Assembly: GCF_947499065.1 (NCBI RefSeq)
Contig: NZ_CANMMT010000014.1
Coordinates: 1-64,000, forward strand
Source of the DNA: an uncultured Tenacibaculum sp.
GTDB taxonomy: Bacteria > Bacteroidota > Bacteroidia > Flavobacteriales > Flavobacteriaceae
DNA: 64,000 nt
Direction: 5' to 3'
Shown here: piece after piece, positions 1-8,719 of the stretch
Layout: every line of letters starts with the position of its first letter
Position numbering within the stretch: position 1 is the first letter of the stretch
Position numbers and translations under genes: made by a program
Notes under the pieces: generated by a model
What the model was told of the DNA's origin: nothing
What the model saw: the letters and a program-made list of their open reading frames with translations, nothing else
Databases searched by the model: none

Positions 1-350
1 CCGCCTAAAGTTACCGTAGCATCATTGTTTCCATCATAAGTCTTACTGTCTGCTGTTACTGAAACCGTTAAGGCTTTAGCTGTAATGTCTGCTGTTAAGC
101 CACTTGGTTGAGTGACTGTATAATTGCCTGCATCCGTTCCTGTTAAAGTATAACTTCCTGTGGTAGCGGTTACTGATATTCCAGTTCCTACATCAACACT
201 TGCAAAATCCCAAACTGTTGGTGAACCTCCAATGCTTACAACATCACCTGCTACAATTCCTACTAATGGGGTTCCGCCTAAAGTTACCGTAGCATCATTG
301 TTTCCATCATAAGTCTTACTGTTTGCTGTTACTGAAACTGTTAAGGCTTT
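1..350 (-). repeat. Tandem 273-bp coding repeat (YDG domain units)
   Basis: Bases 1-77 and 274-350 are nearly identical (two mismatches seen over 77 bases), so the repeat period is 273 bp, or 91 codons. Each unit encodes the KTYDGNNDATVTLGG signature of YDG/MBG-type surface domains. The array continues beyond the left window edge, so the copy number cannot be seen. The DNA-level identity suggests recent duplication or ongoing recombination between units. Confidence 0.8.
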
Positions 351-2939
351 TGGATCTATTGTTAACGTAATATCTTTAGTTCCTGAAGCATATACTCCAT
401 TAGCAGCTACAGTAGCCCTTATAGTAACCGTACCTGCATTTCCTATAGACACTACTTGATTATTTGTTCCTAATAAACCAGTACCATTAGGAGCACCAAT
501 GATAGAATATGTAATTGCACCTCCAGAATTCGAAGTTGCTCCTAAATTAAAATTAGCATCTCCATAAGTAACTGTTATATCATTAAACGTAATTGTAGGG
601 TCATCATTTGTGATTGTCCCTATAGCTGTAGCCGTTAAAATATTTGCATTAACCGGACTAGATAAAGTCACTGTAAACCCTTCATCTGATTCCACAGTAG
701 TATCTCCACTTACATTCACCGTAATTACTTTACTTGTTTCTGTTGCCGCAAAATTCACAGTACCACTTGGAAAGGCTCCTCCAAAATCAGCCGCTACAGC
801 TGGATTTGCTCCACTACCTGTTACAGCATAATTCACCGACCCAGTCCCACTAGTATCTCCACTACGAGTTACTGTAAAAGTATATGATGTTGAACCTGAT
901 GTTCCTTCTACTTTTACGGCATCTGTTGCCGCTATAGCAACAGAAGTATCATCATCAGTAATTGTAACAGTAGATGTAGCATCTGCTACTTGTGGTTCCA
1001 CTGAAAGATCATCTAAAATTAAACCTAATGTAGCTGTTAATGTTGAAGTAAATAATATTCTAGATGTAGTACCAGTTGCTGTGAAAGAAAATGTACTTGA
1101 TGTATATCCAAAAGTAGTATTAGTTCTTGTTACAGTAGTGCTATTTAAATTTGTTAAAACTCCACCATTATTATTTTGCGCAGTAACTGTTCCATTAACA
1201 GAAGCCGGTGAACCTCCTGCTGTTCTTCTTGATGTTATAAAACTAACATCGTAAGTAGTTCCTATTACCGTTGGAAAATCCTGATACCCTTGAGATAAAC
1301 AATCTACTTCTAAAACTTGATTCGTACCAACACTTCCTCCATAAACTGTCTCCGCATTTACTTCAAAAGAAAAACTTCCTGTACAATTCGGCGTTCCTGA
1401 TACTGTAGTCCATCCAGTAGTTCCAGCTTGAAACCCTGCATTTATAATTAAATCTCTAGTAACTTGAACTGTAAAAGACTTGTTAGCTTCTACTGTAGTA
1501 TCTCCTATAATTGGAATACTAATAGTACCCGTACTACTTCCTGCAGGAATAATTATTCTTGCATTTGCCGCTGGCGCAGTATAATCCACACCCGCTACTG
1601 CTGTTCCTGGCACTACGGTATAATACACAGTCGTTCCTCCTGTTGGAGCAGGAGAACTTAATGTTACGGTTATATTAGCATTCGTTGTTCCACTATCTCC
1701 TTCAGAAACAGTTGGACTAGACACACTAATTACATCAGAAGTAACTGTTAAGTCCCCAGCAACATAATTGATACTATAATTACTAGGCGTAAAAGTTCCC
1801 CCTGTTGCAGAAGAAATTGCAATCGCATTAGTATACACTCCTATGGCATCAGATGCCGCATCACCATCTACATAAGACACTGTAACTGAACCTATCGTTT
1901 CACCATTAACTAATCCACTTGAAGTAAAGTCTGTATACCCAGTTCCTCCTGATAAAGTATTCCCAAACTCTTTACTCTGACCTGTAGCTGTAATAGTCAA
2001 TGCTTTGGGATCTACAGTTACTGTAATTGGTACATTGGCACTTTCACAACCTGTAGTTGAATTTATTAATTTCAATACAGCATTATAAGTTCCTGCATCT
2101 GCTGTAGCTGGAACAGTAATAACTATTGGTGACGCAGGCAATGAAGCTGCATTTACATCTGAAAAACCTTCTCCTTGGGCTGTTCCATCAAAATCTATAC
2201 TATATTGATTAGGACTGTTTGTTACCGCTGTATAACCTAAATCTACAGAAGTATCACCATATGTTGCATTGACTGAACTTGACACAAGGGAAATTGTAGG
2301 AGGCAAAGCCCCTGTAACTTGAAGAGATATATTATCTATGTTTACATCTCGACCTGCACCATCTTCAAGCGCTTCCCAAACCAACGCTAATTGGTAATTT
2401 GCTGTAGCTCCTACAGTAAAAGAGTACGAGTAATTTGTATTAGAATTAGCTACCTGTGTAGTTCCTGTACCTCCTGGATTAGTAAAAAATGTATGAATCG
2501 TTTGAACAATACTATTACTATTATCTAGCAACACCCAAGCGAAATTTACATTTGTTGTACCCGTGTCTTGAAATTGATCTACCGAAAACGTATAATTTGT
2601 TCCTGAGTTTAAATTAAACGCTGTATTATTTTTTAAAAGCACATTTCCTGCTTCTAAATTTCCGTCATTATCAACATTAACTTTTAACCTACCTGAAACT
2701 CCGCTAGTATATGACATTGGCCCTGTTATAGGACTTGTAGGGTAACTATCCGACCAATTAGTATTTCCATTGGTAAAATCACCATTTACTATTAAGTTAC
2801 AAGATTGACCATATATATTACTAGAAAAAGTAAATACAAAAAAGACAACAAAAGTAAAAAGCGCTATTATATCAGGTCCTCTACCTTTTATTATCTTTAG
2901 ATTAAAAGATTTATTTATTAGGGAATATTCTTTTCTCAT
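1..2939 (-). CDS. Large secreted adhesin-like protein with Calx-beta, MBG and YDG repeats (3' end outside window)
   Basis: The frame is open from an ATG at 2939 to the window edge, giving about 979 residues with no stop. The start is followed by a long signal peptide: a basic, extended n-region (residues 1-22), a hydrophobic core at about 25-40, and likely cleavage near NIYGQ (41-45). Modules read in order: a galactose-binding-like module at 46-208 (NGDF, late DNISL); a PKD-like module at 213-305; an MBG-type module at 306-400; a Calx-beta domain from about 405 broken at 494-650 by a second galactose-binding-like module; a second Calx-beta at 665-780; a YGD/MBG-like module at 780-862; then YDG repeats of 91 residues. 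This architecture is typical of cell-surface proteins exported by the type IX system, whose C-terminal sorting domain would lie beyond base 1. The ligand is unknown. Confidence 0.85.
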   Translation of the reverse strand, partial: MRKEYSLINKSFNLKIIKGRGPDIIALFTFVVFFVFTFSSNIYGQSCNLIVNGDFTNGNTNWSDSYPTSPITGPMSYTSGVSGRLKVNVDNDGNLEAGNVLLKNNTAFNLNSGTNYTFSVDQFQDTGTTNVNFAWVLLDNSNSIVQTIHTFFTNPGGTGTTQVANSNTNYSYSFTVGATANYQLALVWEALEDGAGRDVNIDNISLQVTGALPPTISLVSSSVNATYGDTSVDLGYTAVTNSPNQYSIDFDGTAQGEGFSDVNAASLPASPIVITVPATADAGTYNAVLKLINSTTGCESANVPITVTVDPKALTITATGQSKEFGNTLSGGTGYTDFTSSGLVNGETIGSVTVSYVDGDAASDAIGVYTNAIAISSATGGTFTPSNYSINYVAGDLTVTSDVISVSSPTVSEGDSGTTNANITVTLSSPAPTGGTTVYYTVVPGTAVAGVDYTAPAANARIIIPAGSSTGTISIPIIGDTTVEANKSFTVQVTRDLIINAGFQAGTTGWTTVSGTPNCTGSFSFEVNAETVYGGSVGTNQVLEVDCLSQGYQDFPTVIGTTYDVSFITSRRTAGGSPASVNGTVTAQNNNGGVLTNLNSTTVTRTNTTFGYTSSTFSFTATGTTSRILFTSTLTATLGLILDDLSVEPQVADATSTVTITDDDTSVAIAATDAVKVEGTSGSTSYTFTVTRSGDTSGTGSVNYAVTGSGANPAVAADFGGAFPSGTVNFAATETSKVITVNVSGDTTVESDEGFTVTLSSPVNANILTATAIGTITNDDPTITFNDITVTYGDANFNLGATSNSGGAITYSIIGAPNGTGLLGTNNQVVSIGNAGTVTIRATVAANGVYASGTKDITLTIDPKALTVSVTANSKTYDGNNDATVTLGGTPLVGIVAGDVVSIGGSPTVWDFASVDVGTGISVTATTGSYTLTGTDAGNYTVTQPSGLTADITAKALTVSVTADSKTYDGNNDATVTLG

Positions 2940-3325
2940 GTATGTAAGGTTTATTAAATTTTTAAAATGATATTTGAATTAATTGAGTAGAAATAATGTA
3001 TTTATGTTTTCATATTTATTCGGGATTTTATTACTGTTTATAATTATATTTCATATAAATATTTGTTTGTTTTTGCTATTGACAACATAATTTATAGTAG
3101 GTTCAATTTTCTCAAAATGAAGTACAGTTTTATATAGTATCTAAATTTTTAGACACCATTTCACAATATTTTTGTTCCATTACTTCTTTGTAGATTTTTT
3201 TATAAAGACACATTAGCTGAAAAGAAATTTTTCTATTCCTTCATTGGATTTAAAAAAAGAAGGTCCTTTTTTTACCTTATTTTGCCTTTTGTAAGCACCA
3301 ATTTTTGATACTTGTTTTTGAATTG

Positions 3326-3424
3326 AGTATTTTTTCCCCATACTACATAGTGTTTTTCCTGTATTAAATAGTGTTTTTCTTTTACAGAAAAGTGTTTTTC
3401 CTATACAACAAATAGTGTTTATCT
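3326..3424. promoter_or_regulatory. Array of five direct repeats with 21-23 bp period
   Basis: The core AGTGTTTTTC (or close variants) begins at 3326 (AGTATTTTTT), 3349, 3370, 3391 and 3414 (AGTGTTTATC), so spacings are 23, 21, 21 and 23 bp, about two helical turns. It lies 390-480 bp upstream of the adhesin start on the other strand. Regularly phased direct repeats of this period are typical of operator arrays, and LytTR-family regulators bind 9-bp direct repeats about 21 bp apart. Assignment to that family is inference because the match to the classic LytTR consensus is only partial. Confidence 0.45.
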
Positions 3425-4161
3425 AATTCCAATTTCACTAAATATTCTAAACAAAAAACTTATACATATATTAATAATTTAACTTACGTAAAACCTCATC
3501 TCTTTCACACATCCCCATAAGCCCCACCACAAACCAAAACCACCCTAAAACAAAGAAAAACAACAATTTAACCTTACCCCTACTTCATAAAACTTCTGTA
3601 TATATTTATAGCTTTGTAGCAGTATTTAGATTAAAAAACATTACTCTTTAAATGGAGAAAGTTCTTTGACTCTACTTTACTATTTTAAATATAGTTTTTT
3701 AGAAGATTTATTTTTTTTATCCATTTTTCAGAGAATCAAAAACGGTTTTTTGGCTAAAATCTATACCCAATATTATTCAAATAAAAGCTGGGCTTTTTGA
3801 ATACTAGTTTAAACTAATTCTTACTTCGTTGAATAACAAAAAAGTATCGACGAATGGTTTTAAGATTTAAAAACTATTCGCTCCCAAACATTTTTTTGAG
3901 AAAAGCATCTCTTCCCCTATTTATCGTATTTCTAAACTAGAGTTACATAAAATGTAAACTAAAAAACCATGTTTATAAAACTCAAAGTAATCCTTTCGGC
4001 CTTTAAAAATTGATATAATTTTAACTGAATCATATTTTTCAATATTTTTTCGAAAAAAAAATTAGCATTCAAAAAAAAAACTCAAACTTTTAAAAAACAA
4101 ACAGTTACAAACCTCAAAAAAACCTCTCGATTTTTACTCTAAAAAAAAAGTGAAAAAAGTT

Positions 4162-4192
4162 TTTGGCAGTATCAAAAAACGTTCTATATTTG
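4162..4192 (+). promoter_or_regulatory. Bacteroidota promoter of the tRNA gene
   Basis: A TTTG at 4162-4165 is followed after 19 nt by TATATTTG at 4185-4192. This matches the Bacteroidota primary sigma consensus (TTTG or TTG, about 19 nt, TAnnTTTG). It sits 20 nt before the tRNA. Confidence 0.8.
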
Positions 4193-4211
4193 CAGCGCCT
4201 TAAAGGAAAAG

Positions 4212-4285
4212 GCCGATGTAGCTCAGCTGGCTAGAGCAGCTGATTTGTAATCAGCAGGTCGGGGGTTCGAGTCCCTTCATCGGCT
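4212..4285 (+). tRNA. tRNA-Thr (anticodon UGU)
   Basis: The 74-nt sequence folds as a cloverleaf. The acceptor arms are GCCGATG (4212-4218) and CATCGGC (4278-4284). The anticodon stem GCTGA/TCAGC encloses the loop TTTGTAA, so the anticodon is TGT, reading ACA threonine codons. The T arm contains GGTTCGAGTCC. CCA is not encoded. A promoter precedes it and a terminator hairpin follows, so it appears to be transcribed alone. Confidence 0.96.
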
Positions 4286-4292
4286 CAGAAAC

Positions 4293-4325
4293 AAAAAGCG
4301 TTAACTTAAGTTAGCGCTTTTTTTG
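4293..4325 (+). terminator. Rho-independent terminator after tRNA-Thr
   Basis: AAAAAGCGTTAACTT pairs with AAGTTAGCGCTTTTT with one wobble or mismatch, followed by a T run ending near 4324. It lies 8 nt downstream of the tRNA. Confidence 0.75.
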
Positions 4326-4376
4326 TTTACATATTTTCCTAAATTTGTCTTGAAAATTTTATCTTAATTAAACTCA

Positions 4377-4991
4377 ATGAAAAATATATTTGTTATCGGT
4401 ATTGCTGGTGGAACTGGAAGTGGAAAAACTACTGTAGTAAATCAAATAATTAACGAACTTCCACAAGACGAAGTTTGTGTAATCTCGCAAGACTCATACT
4501 ACAACCAAACCGACAACTTAACATACGATGAGCGTACTAAGATAAATTTTGACCACCCAAGAGCTATTGATTTTGACTTATTAGTTCAACACCTAACAGA
4601 TTTAAAGAACAATAAAATAATTGAACAACCTGTGTACTCTTTTGTAGCTCACAACAGAACTAAAGACACTATTAAAACACACCCACGCAAGGTTGTAATT
4701 ATTGAAGGAATCTTAATCTTTAACAGTAAAGAATTAAGAAACCTTTGCGACATTAAAGTTTTTGTACATGCCGATGCAGACGAACGCTTAATTAGACGTG
4801 TAAGAAGAGACATAAAAGAGCGTGGTAGGGACATTGATGAAGTTTTAAGCAGATACCAAAGCACCTTAAAACCTATGCATCAACAATTTATTGAACCAAC
4901 AAAAAATTATGCAGATATTATAATACCTAACGATAGGTATAATACTGTAGCTATAGATATCGTTAGAACAGTAATTAACGACCGTTTATAA
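4377..4991 (+). CDS. udk: Uridine kinase
   Basis: This 204-residue protein has the usual length for bacterial uridine/cytidine kinases, which phosphorylate uridine or cytidine to UMP or CMP in cytoplasmic pyrimidine salvage. The P-loop GGTGSGKT is at residues 11-18. The SQDSYY segment and the FDHPRAIDFDLL segment match the family nucleoside-binding region. A possible TAAATTTG promoter element lies at 4340-4347, just after the tRNA terminator. The next gene begins 1 nt after the stop, so udk heads an apparent operon with the FtsB-like gene and methylmalonyl-CoA mutase. Confidence 0.95.
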   Translation: MKNIFVIGIAGGTGSGKTTVVNQIINELPQDEVCVISQDSYYNQTDNLTYDERTKINFDHPRAIDFDLLVQHLTDLKNNKIIEQPVYSFVAHNRTKDTIKTHPRKVVIIEGILIFNSKELRNLCDIKVFVHADADERLIRRVRRDIKERGRDIDEVLSRYQSTLKPMHQQFIEPTKNYADIIIPNDRYNTVAIDIVRTVINDRL

Positions 4992-4992
4992 G

Positions 4993-5310
4993 ATGAATTT
5001 AAAATCACTAAAAAACAAACCATCCTTTAAAATAGCAACTAACATATATGTTATTATCTTAACAATATTTGTTTTCTGGATGCTTTTTTTAGATGAAAAT
5101 TCATATCTTACCCATAGAGAGTTCAATAAAGAAATCAAGGAACTTGAAACCTGGATTGACTACCACCAAAAAAAAATTAAGAAAGATAAAGAGACAATCG
5201 AAAAACTTAAAGATTCTCTTCAACTAGAACGCTATGCTCGTGAAAAATACTTGATGAAGAAAGAGAATGAAGACATATATATTATTGAATTTGATACCAT
5301 ACAGAAATAA
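4993..5310 (+). CDS. FtsB/DivIC-type septum formation initiator
   Basis: This 105-residue bitopic protein has a short cytoplasmic N-terminus, one membrane segment at about 15-33, and a basic/acidic coiled coil at about 40-80. The segment LERYAREKYLMKKENEDIYII matches the region after the coiled coil in FtsB/DivIC proteins, which bridge FtsL and FtsQ in the divisome. The gene starts 1 nt after udk, and its TAA stop overlaps the ATG of mutA, so translation is probably coupled. The call rests on architecture and the ARE(K/R)Y(L/H)M motif rather than on a long conserved domain. Confidence 0.85.
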   Translation: MNLKSLKNKPSFKIATNIYVIILTIFVFWMLFLDENSYLTHREFNKEIKELETWIDYHQKKIKKDKETIEKLKDSLQLERYAREKYLMKKENEDIYIIEFDTIQK

Positions 5311-6659
5311 TGAGTAATTATTTATTTAATGAATTCAACGAAATTAGCCCTGCAGAATGGAAACAAAAAATCCAAGTAGACCTTAAAGGCGCTGATTACA
5401 ACGAAACACTTCTTTGGAAAACTAACGAAGGAATTACCGTAAAGCCTTTTTATTCAAAAGAAGACCGAACACAATTAAAATCAAACACTTCTAGTGAAGG
5501 CTTTAAAGTATGCCAATCTATCTTCGTTGAAGATGAAAAAAAAGCAAATGCTTTCGCTTTAGATTCATTAAATAGAGGTGCTAAATCAATAGAATTTAAA
5601 GCTAAGAGTAAATTCAATTATAAAGTTCTACTGGATAAAATCGACATTCAAAACATTGCTATTTATTTCAATTTAAAATTTTTAGAATCAGATTTCATTA
5701 TTGAATTATCGGATTTTGTCAATTCTAAAAACTGTTATTTCAATATAGATATAATTGGAAACCTTGCTAATTCTGGAAATTGGTTTAGCAACCTAAACAA
5801 TGATCACAAAGAACTAGAAAGAATTATCTCTTCTACCGACAACTCTATTTGCGTAAATGCTTCAATATATCAAAATGCAGGTGCAAATATTACCCAGCAA
5901 TTAGCTTATTCGTTAGCCCATGCAAATGAATATTTAAATCACTTCGGAAAAGATATAATCAATAAAATACATTTCAATTTTTCAGTTGGAAGCAACTACT
6001 TTTTTGAGATAGCTAAACTAAAAGCTTTTAGAATTCTATGGGATGCTCTTTTAAAAGAATACAATACTGAAAATCAAAAAGCACATATTTACGCTCAACC
6101 AAGCTCACGAAACAAAACATTATATGACTATAATGTAAACATGCTACGTACCACCTCAGAATGCATGAGTGCTATACTAGGTGGAGCCAACACGGTTAGC
6201 AATATATCTTATGATGATATTTTTCACCACTCAAACGAATTTGGTGAACGAATTTCAAGAAATCAGCTATTAATCTTACAGCAAGAAAGCGAATTAGCTA
6301 ACGCTCAAAATTATGCCGATGGCGCTTATTATATAGAAGCAATCACACAACAATTAGCACAGAATGCTTTAGTTATTTTTAAGTCGATAGAACAAGGAGG
6401 AGGCTTCTTACAACAACTTAAAGAAGGAACTATTCAACGAAAAATAAAAGAATCAGCAGACAACGAACAAGAAAAGTTCGATTCTGGCGAATTAGTTTTA
6501 CTAGGAACTAACAAAATTCAAAACGAAAAGGATTTAATGAAAAACGATTTAGAATTATTCCCTTTTGTAAAAACTAGAAACGAAAAAACTCTAATACAGC
6601 CAATTATTCAAAAAAGATTAGCTGAAAAGTTAGAACAAGAACGATTAAGTAATGAGTAG
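5310..6659 (+). CDS. mutA: Methylmalonyl-CoA mutase small (beta) subunit
   Basis: This 449-residue paralogue of the mutase TIM-barrel subunit pairs with the catalytic large chain encoded immediately downstream. The N-terminal segment WKQKIQVDLKGADYNETLLW and the later LRTTSECMSAILGGAN segment are typical of the small subunit. It keeps the barrel but has no B12-binding domain, as expected for this non-catalytic partner. Its start codon overlaps the stop of the FtsB-like gene and its end overlaps the start of mutB by 8 bp, so stoichiometric translation is likely. The heterodimer interconverts succinyl-CoA and methylmalonyl-CoA. Confidence 0.93.
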   Translation: MSNYLFNEFNEISPAEWKQKIQVDLKGADYNETLLWKTNEGITVKPFYSKEDRTQLKSNTSSEGFKVCQSIFVEDEKKANAFALDSLNRGAKSIEFKAKSKFNYKVLLDKIDIQNIAIYFNLKFLESDFIIELSDFVNSKNCYFNIDIIGNLANSGNWFSNLNNDHKELERIISSTDNSICVNASIYQNAGANITQQLAYSLAHANEYLNHFGKDIINKIHFNFSVGSNYFFEIAKLKAFRILWDALLKEYNTENQKAHIYAQPSSRNKTLYDYNVNMLRTTSECMSAILGGANTVSNISYDDIFHHSNEFGERISRNQLLILQQESELANAQNYADGAYYIEAITQQLAQNALVIFKSIEQGGGFLQQLKEGTIQRKIKESADNEQEKFDSGELVLLGTNKIQNEKDLMKNDLELFPFVKTRNEKTLIQPIIQKRLAEKLEQERLSNE

Positions 6660-8715
6660 AAAAGATATATCAAATATAAAACTAGCAGAAAGCCAAGATA
6701 TAGAAAGCAAAAGCTTCCCTCATGAAAATTTCGTTGCAGGGATTGCTCCAAATTTACGTGGCCCATACTCAACAATGTATGTCCGTAGACCATGGACTAT
6801 TAGACAATATGCCGGTTTTTCAACAGCTGAAGAAAGTAATGCTTTTTACAGAAGAAATTTAGCCGCTGGACAAAAAGGACTTTCAGTTGCCTTTGACTTA
6901 GCAACCCACAGAGGTTACGACTCAGATCACGAACGTGTTCAAGGAGATGTAGGTAAAGCAGGAGTAGCTATAGATTCTGTGGAAGACATGAAGGTTTTAT
7001 TTGACCAAATACCTTTAGATAAAATGTCGGTTTCTATGACAATGAATGGAGCCGTATTACCTATTCTTGCTTTTTATATTGTTGCTGCAGAAGAACAAGG
7101 GGTAGAACCTAAATTACTTACTGGAACTATTCAAAATGATATTCTAAAAGAATTTATGGTCCGTAACACCTATATCTACCCACCTACTCCATCCATGAAA
7201 ATTATTGCAGATATTTTCAAGTACACTTCTGAAAATATGCCAAAATTCAATTCAATATCTATTTCTGGATACCATATGCAAGAGGCTGGTGCCACAGCAG
7301 AAATTGAATTAGCTTACACTTTAGCTGACGGATTAGAATACATCAAAAAAGGATTAGAAGCAGGAATGGATATTGACACCTTCGCTCCTCGCCTTTCTTT
7401 TTTCTGGGCCATTGGAATGAATCATTTTATGGAAATCGCAAAAATGCGAGCAGGTAGAATGTTATGGGCTAAGCTAGTAAAACAGTTCAACCCTAAAAAC
7501 CCAAAATCACTAGCCTTAAGAACACATTGTCAAACAAGTGGGTGGTCTTTAACAGAACAGGACCCATTTAACAATGTAGCAAGAACAACTATTGAGGCTA
7601 TGGCAGCAGCTTTTGGAGGAACACAAAGCTTACACACCAACGCCTTAGATGAAGCAATAGCACTTCCTACAGATTTCTCTGCTAGAATTGCTCGAAACAC
7701 ACAAATATACTTACAACAGGAAACCAACATTACCAAAACTGTTGATCCTTGGGCTGGTAGTTATCATGTTGAACAATTGACTGAAGAAATCGCAAACAAA
7801 GCTTGGGACTTAATTAAAGAAGTTGAAGAGCTAGGCGGAATGACTAAAGCTATTGAAAAAGGTATTCCTAAAATGCGTATCGAAGAAGCCGCTGCTAAAA
7901 AACAAGCAAAAATAGACAGTGGTCAAGATGTAATTGTTGGTGTAAATAAATACCAACTAGAACAAGAAGACCCTTTACATATTTTAGAGGTAGATAATGA
8001 AGCTGTAAGACAATCTCAAGTTGATAGGCTAAACGATTTAAAAGCTAAAAGAAATCAAACAGAAGTTGATGAGATTTTAACTAAATTAACCGAATGTGCT
8101 AAAACTGGCGAAGGTAATTTATTAGATTTAGCTGTAAAGGCTGCTAGAAAACGAGCTACTTTAGGTGAAATTTCCGATGCAATGGAAAGTATTTTCGGGC
8201 GTCATAAAGCAGTTCACAAAACCATATCAGGCGTGTACAGTAAAGAAATAAAAGACGACAAATTATTTAAAAAAGCAACTGAACTAGCTGATCAATTTGC
8301 TGAATTAGAAGGTAGGCGACCTCGAATTATGATTGCCAAATTAGGGCAAGATGGACATGATCGTGGAGCAAAAGTAGTAGCTACAGGATATGCCGACTTA
8401 GGTTTTGACGTAGATATAGGACCTCTTTTTCAAACCCCAATCGAAGCAACTAAACAAGCCATTGAAAACGATGTTCATATTTTAGGAATATCTTCATTAG
8501 CAGCGGGTCATAAAACATTAGTACCACAAGTTATTGCTGAACTTAAAAAATATGGACGTGAAGATATAATGGTTATTGTTGGAGGAGTAATTCCTGCACA
8601 AGACTACCAGTTCTTATTTGATGCTGGTGCAGTAGGTGTTTTTGGACCTGGAACCAAAATAGCACAAGCAGCTATTGACATGTTAACTATTTTAATTGAC
8701 AGTATAGAAGAATAA
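6652..8715 (+). CDS. scpA: Methylmalonyl-CoA mutase large (alpha) subunit
   Basis: This 687-residue catalytic subunit (mutB/scpA) has an N-terminal TIM barrel (YSTMYVRRPWTIRQYAGFST at about 40-60, with the substrate-binding Tyr region) and a C-terminal cobalamin-binding domain. The B12 motif GQDGHDRG is at residues 565-572, with His569 as the expected cobalt ligand, followed by SSLAAGH and IVGGVIP in the classic DxHxxG, SxL, GG order. It carries out adenosylcobalamin-dependent rearrangement of methylmalonyl-CoA and succinyl-CoA, linking propionate metabolism to the TCA cycle. The organism therefore needs B12. It overlaps mutA by 8 bp. Confidence 0.97.
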   Translation: MSRKDISNIKLAESQDIESKSFPHENFVAGIAPNLRGPYSTMYVRRPWTIRQYAGFSTAEESNAFYRRNLAAGQKGLSVAFDLATHRGYDSDHERVQGDVGKAGVAIDSVEDMKVLFDQIPLDKMSVSMTMNGAVLPILAFYIVAAEEQGVEPKLLTGTIQNDILKEFMVRNTYIYPPTPSMKIIADIFKYTSENMPKFNSISISGYHMQEAGATAEIELAYTLADGLEYIKKGLEAGMDIDTFAPRLSFFWAIGMNHFMEIAKMRAGRMLWAKLVKQFNPKNPKSLALRTHCQTSGWSLTEQDPFNNVARTTIEAMAAAFGGTQSLHTNALDEAIALPTDFSARIARNTQIYLQQETNITKTVDPWAGSYHVEQLTEEIANKAWDLIKEVEELGGMTKAIEKGIPKMRIEEAAAKKQAKIDSGQDVIVGVNKYQLEQEDPLHILEVDNEAVRQSQVDRLNDLKAKRNQTEVDEILTKLTECAKTGEGNLLDLAVKAARKRATLGEISDAMESIFGRHKAVHKTISGVYSKEIKDDKLFKKATELADQFAELEGRRPRIMIAKLGQDGHDRGAKVVATGYADLGFDVDIGPLFQTPIEATKQAIENDVHILGISSLAAGHKTLVPQVIAELKKYGREDIMVIVGGVIPAQDYQFLFDAGAVGVFGPGTKIAQAAIDMLTILIDSIEE

Positions 8716-8719
8716 AGCC

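Larger units (their letters stand above)
2940..4211. other. 1.27-kb AT-rich intergenic region
   Basis: No convincing coding frame was found between the adhesin start and the tRNA. The stretch is extremely AT-rich with many homopolymer runs. It contains the direct-repeat array at 3326-3424 and an imperfect hairpin at about 3774-3803 (TATTCAA arm, TGG loop, bulged stem). The last 50 bases carry the tRNA promoter. No clear TAnnTTTG promoter was found for the adhesin on the minus strand. Confidence 0.7.

Noticed and set aside
610..1661. Plus-strand open frames of 65-73 codons inside the adhesin region
   Set aside because: They are antisense to a continuous 979-codon minus-strand frame with clear domain structure; composition reflects the Thr/Val-rich complementary strand.
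3326..3424. Possible CRISPR array
   Set aside because: Repeats are about 10 bp with 11-13 bp spacers, far too short, and no cas gene is present.
3774..3803. Imperfect hairpin in the intergenic region, possible small RNA terminator
   Set aside because: The stem is bulged, no promoter or conserved RNA was identified nearby, and AT-rich DNA yields such hairpins by chance.
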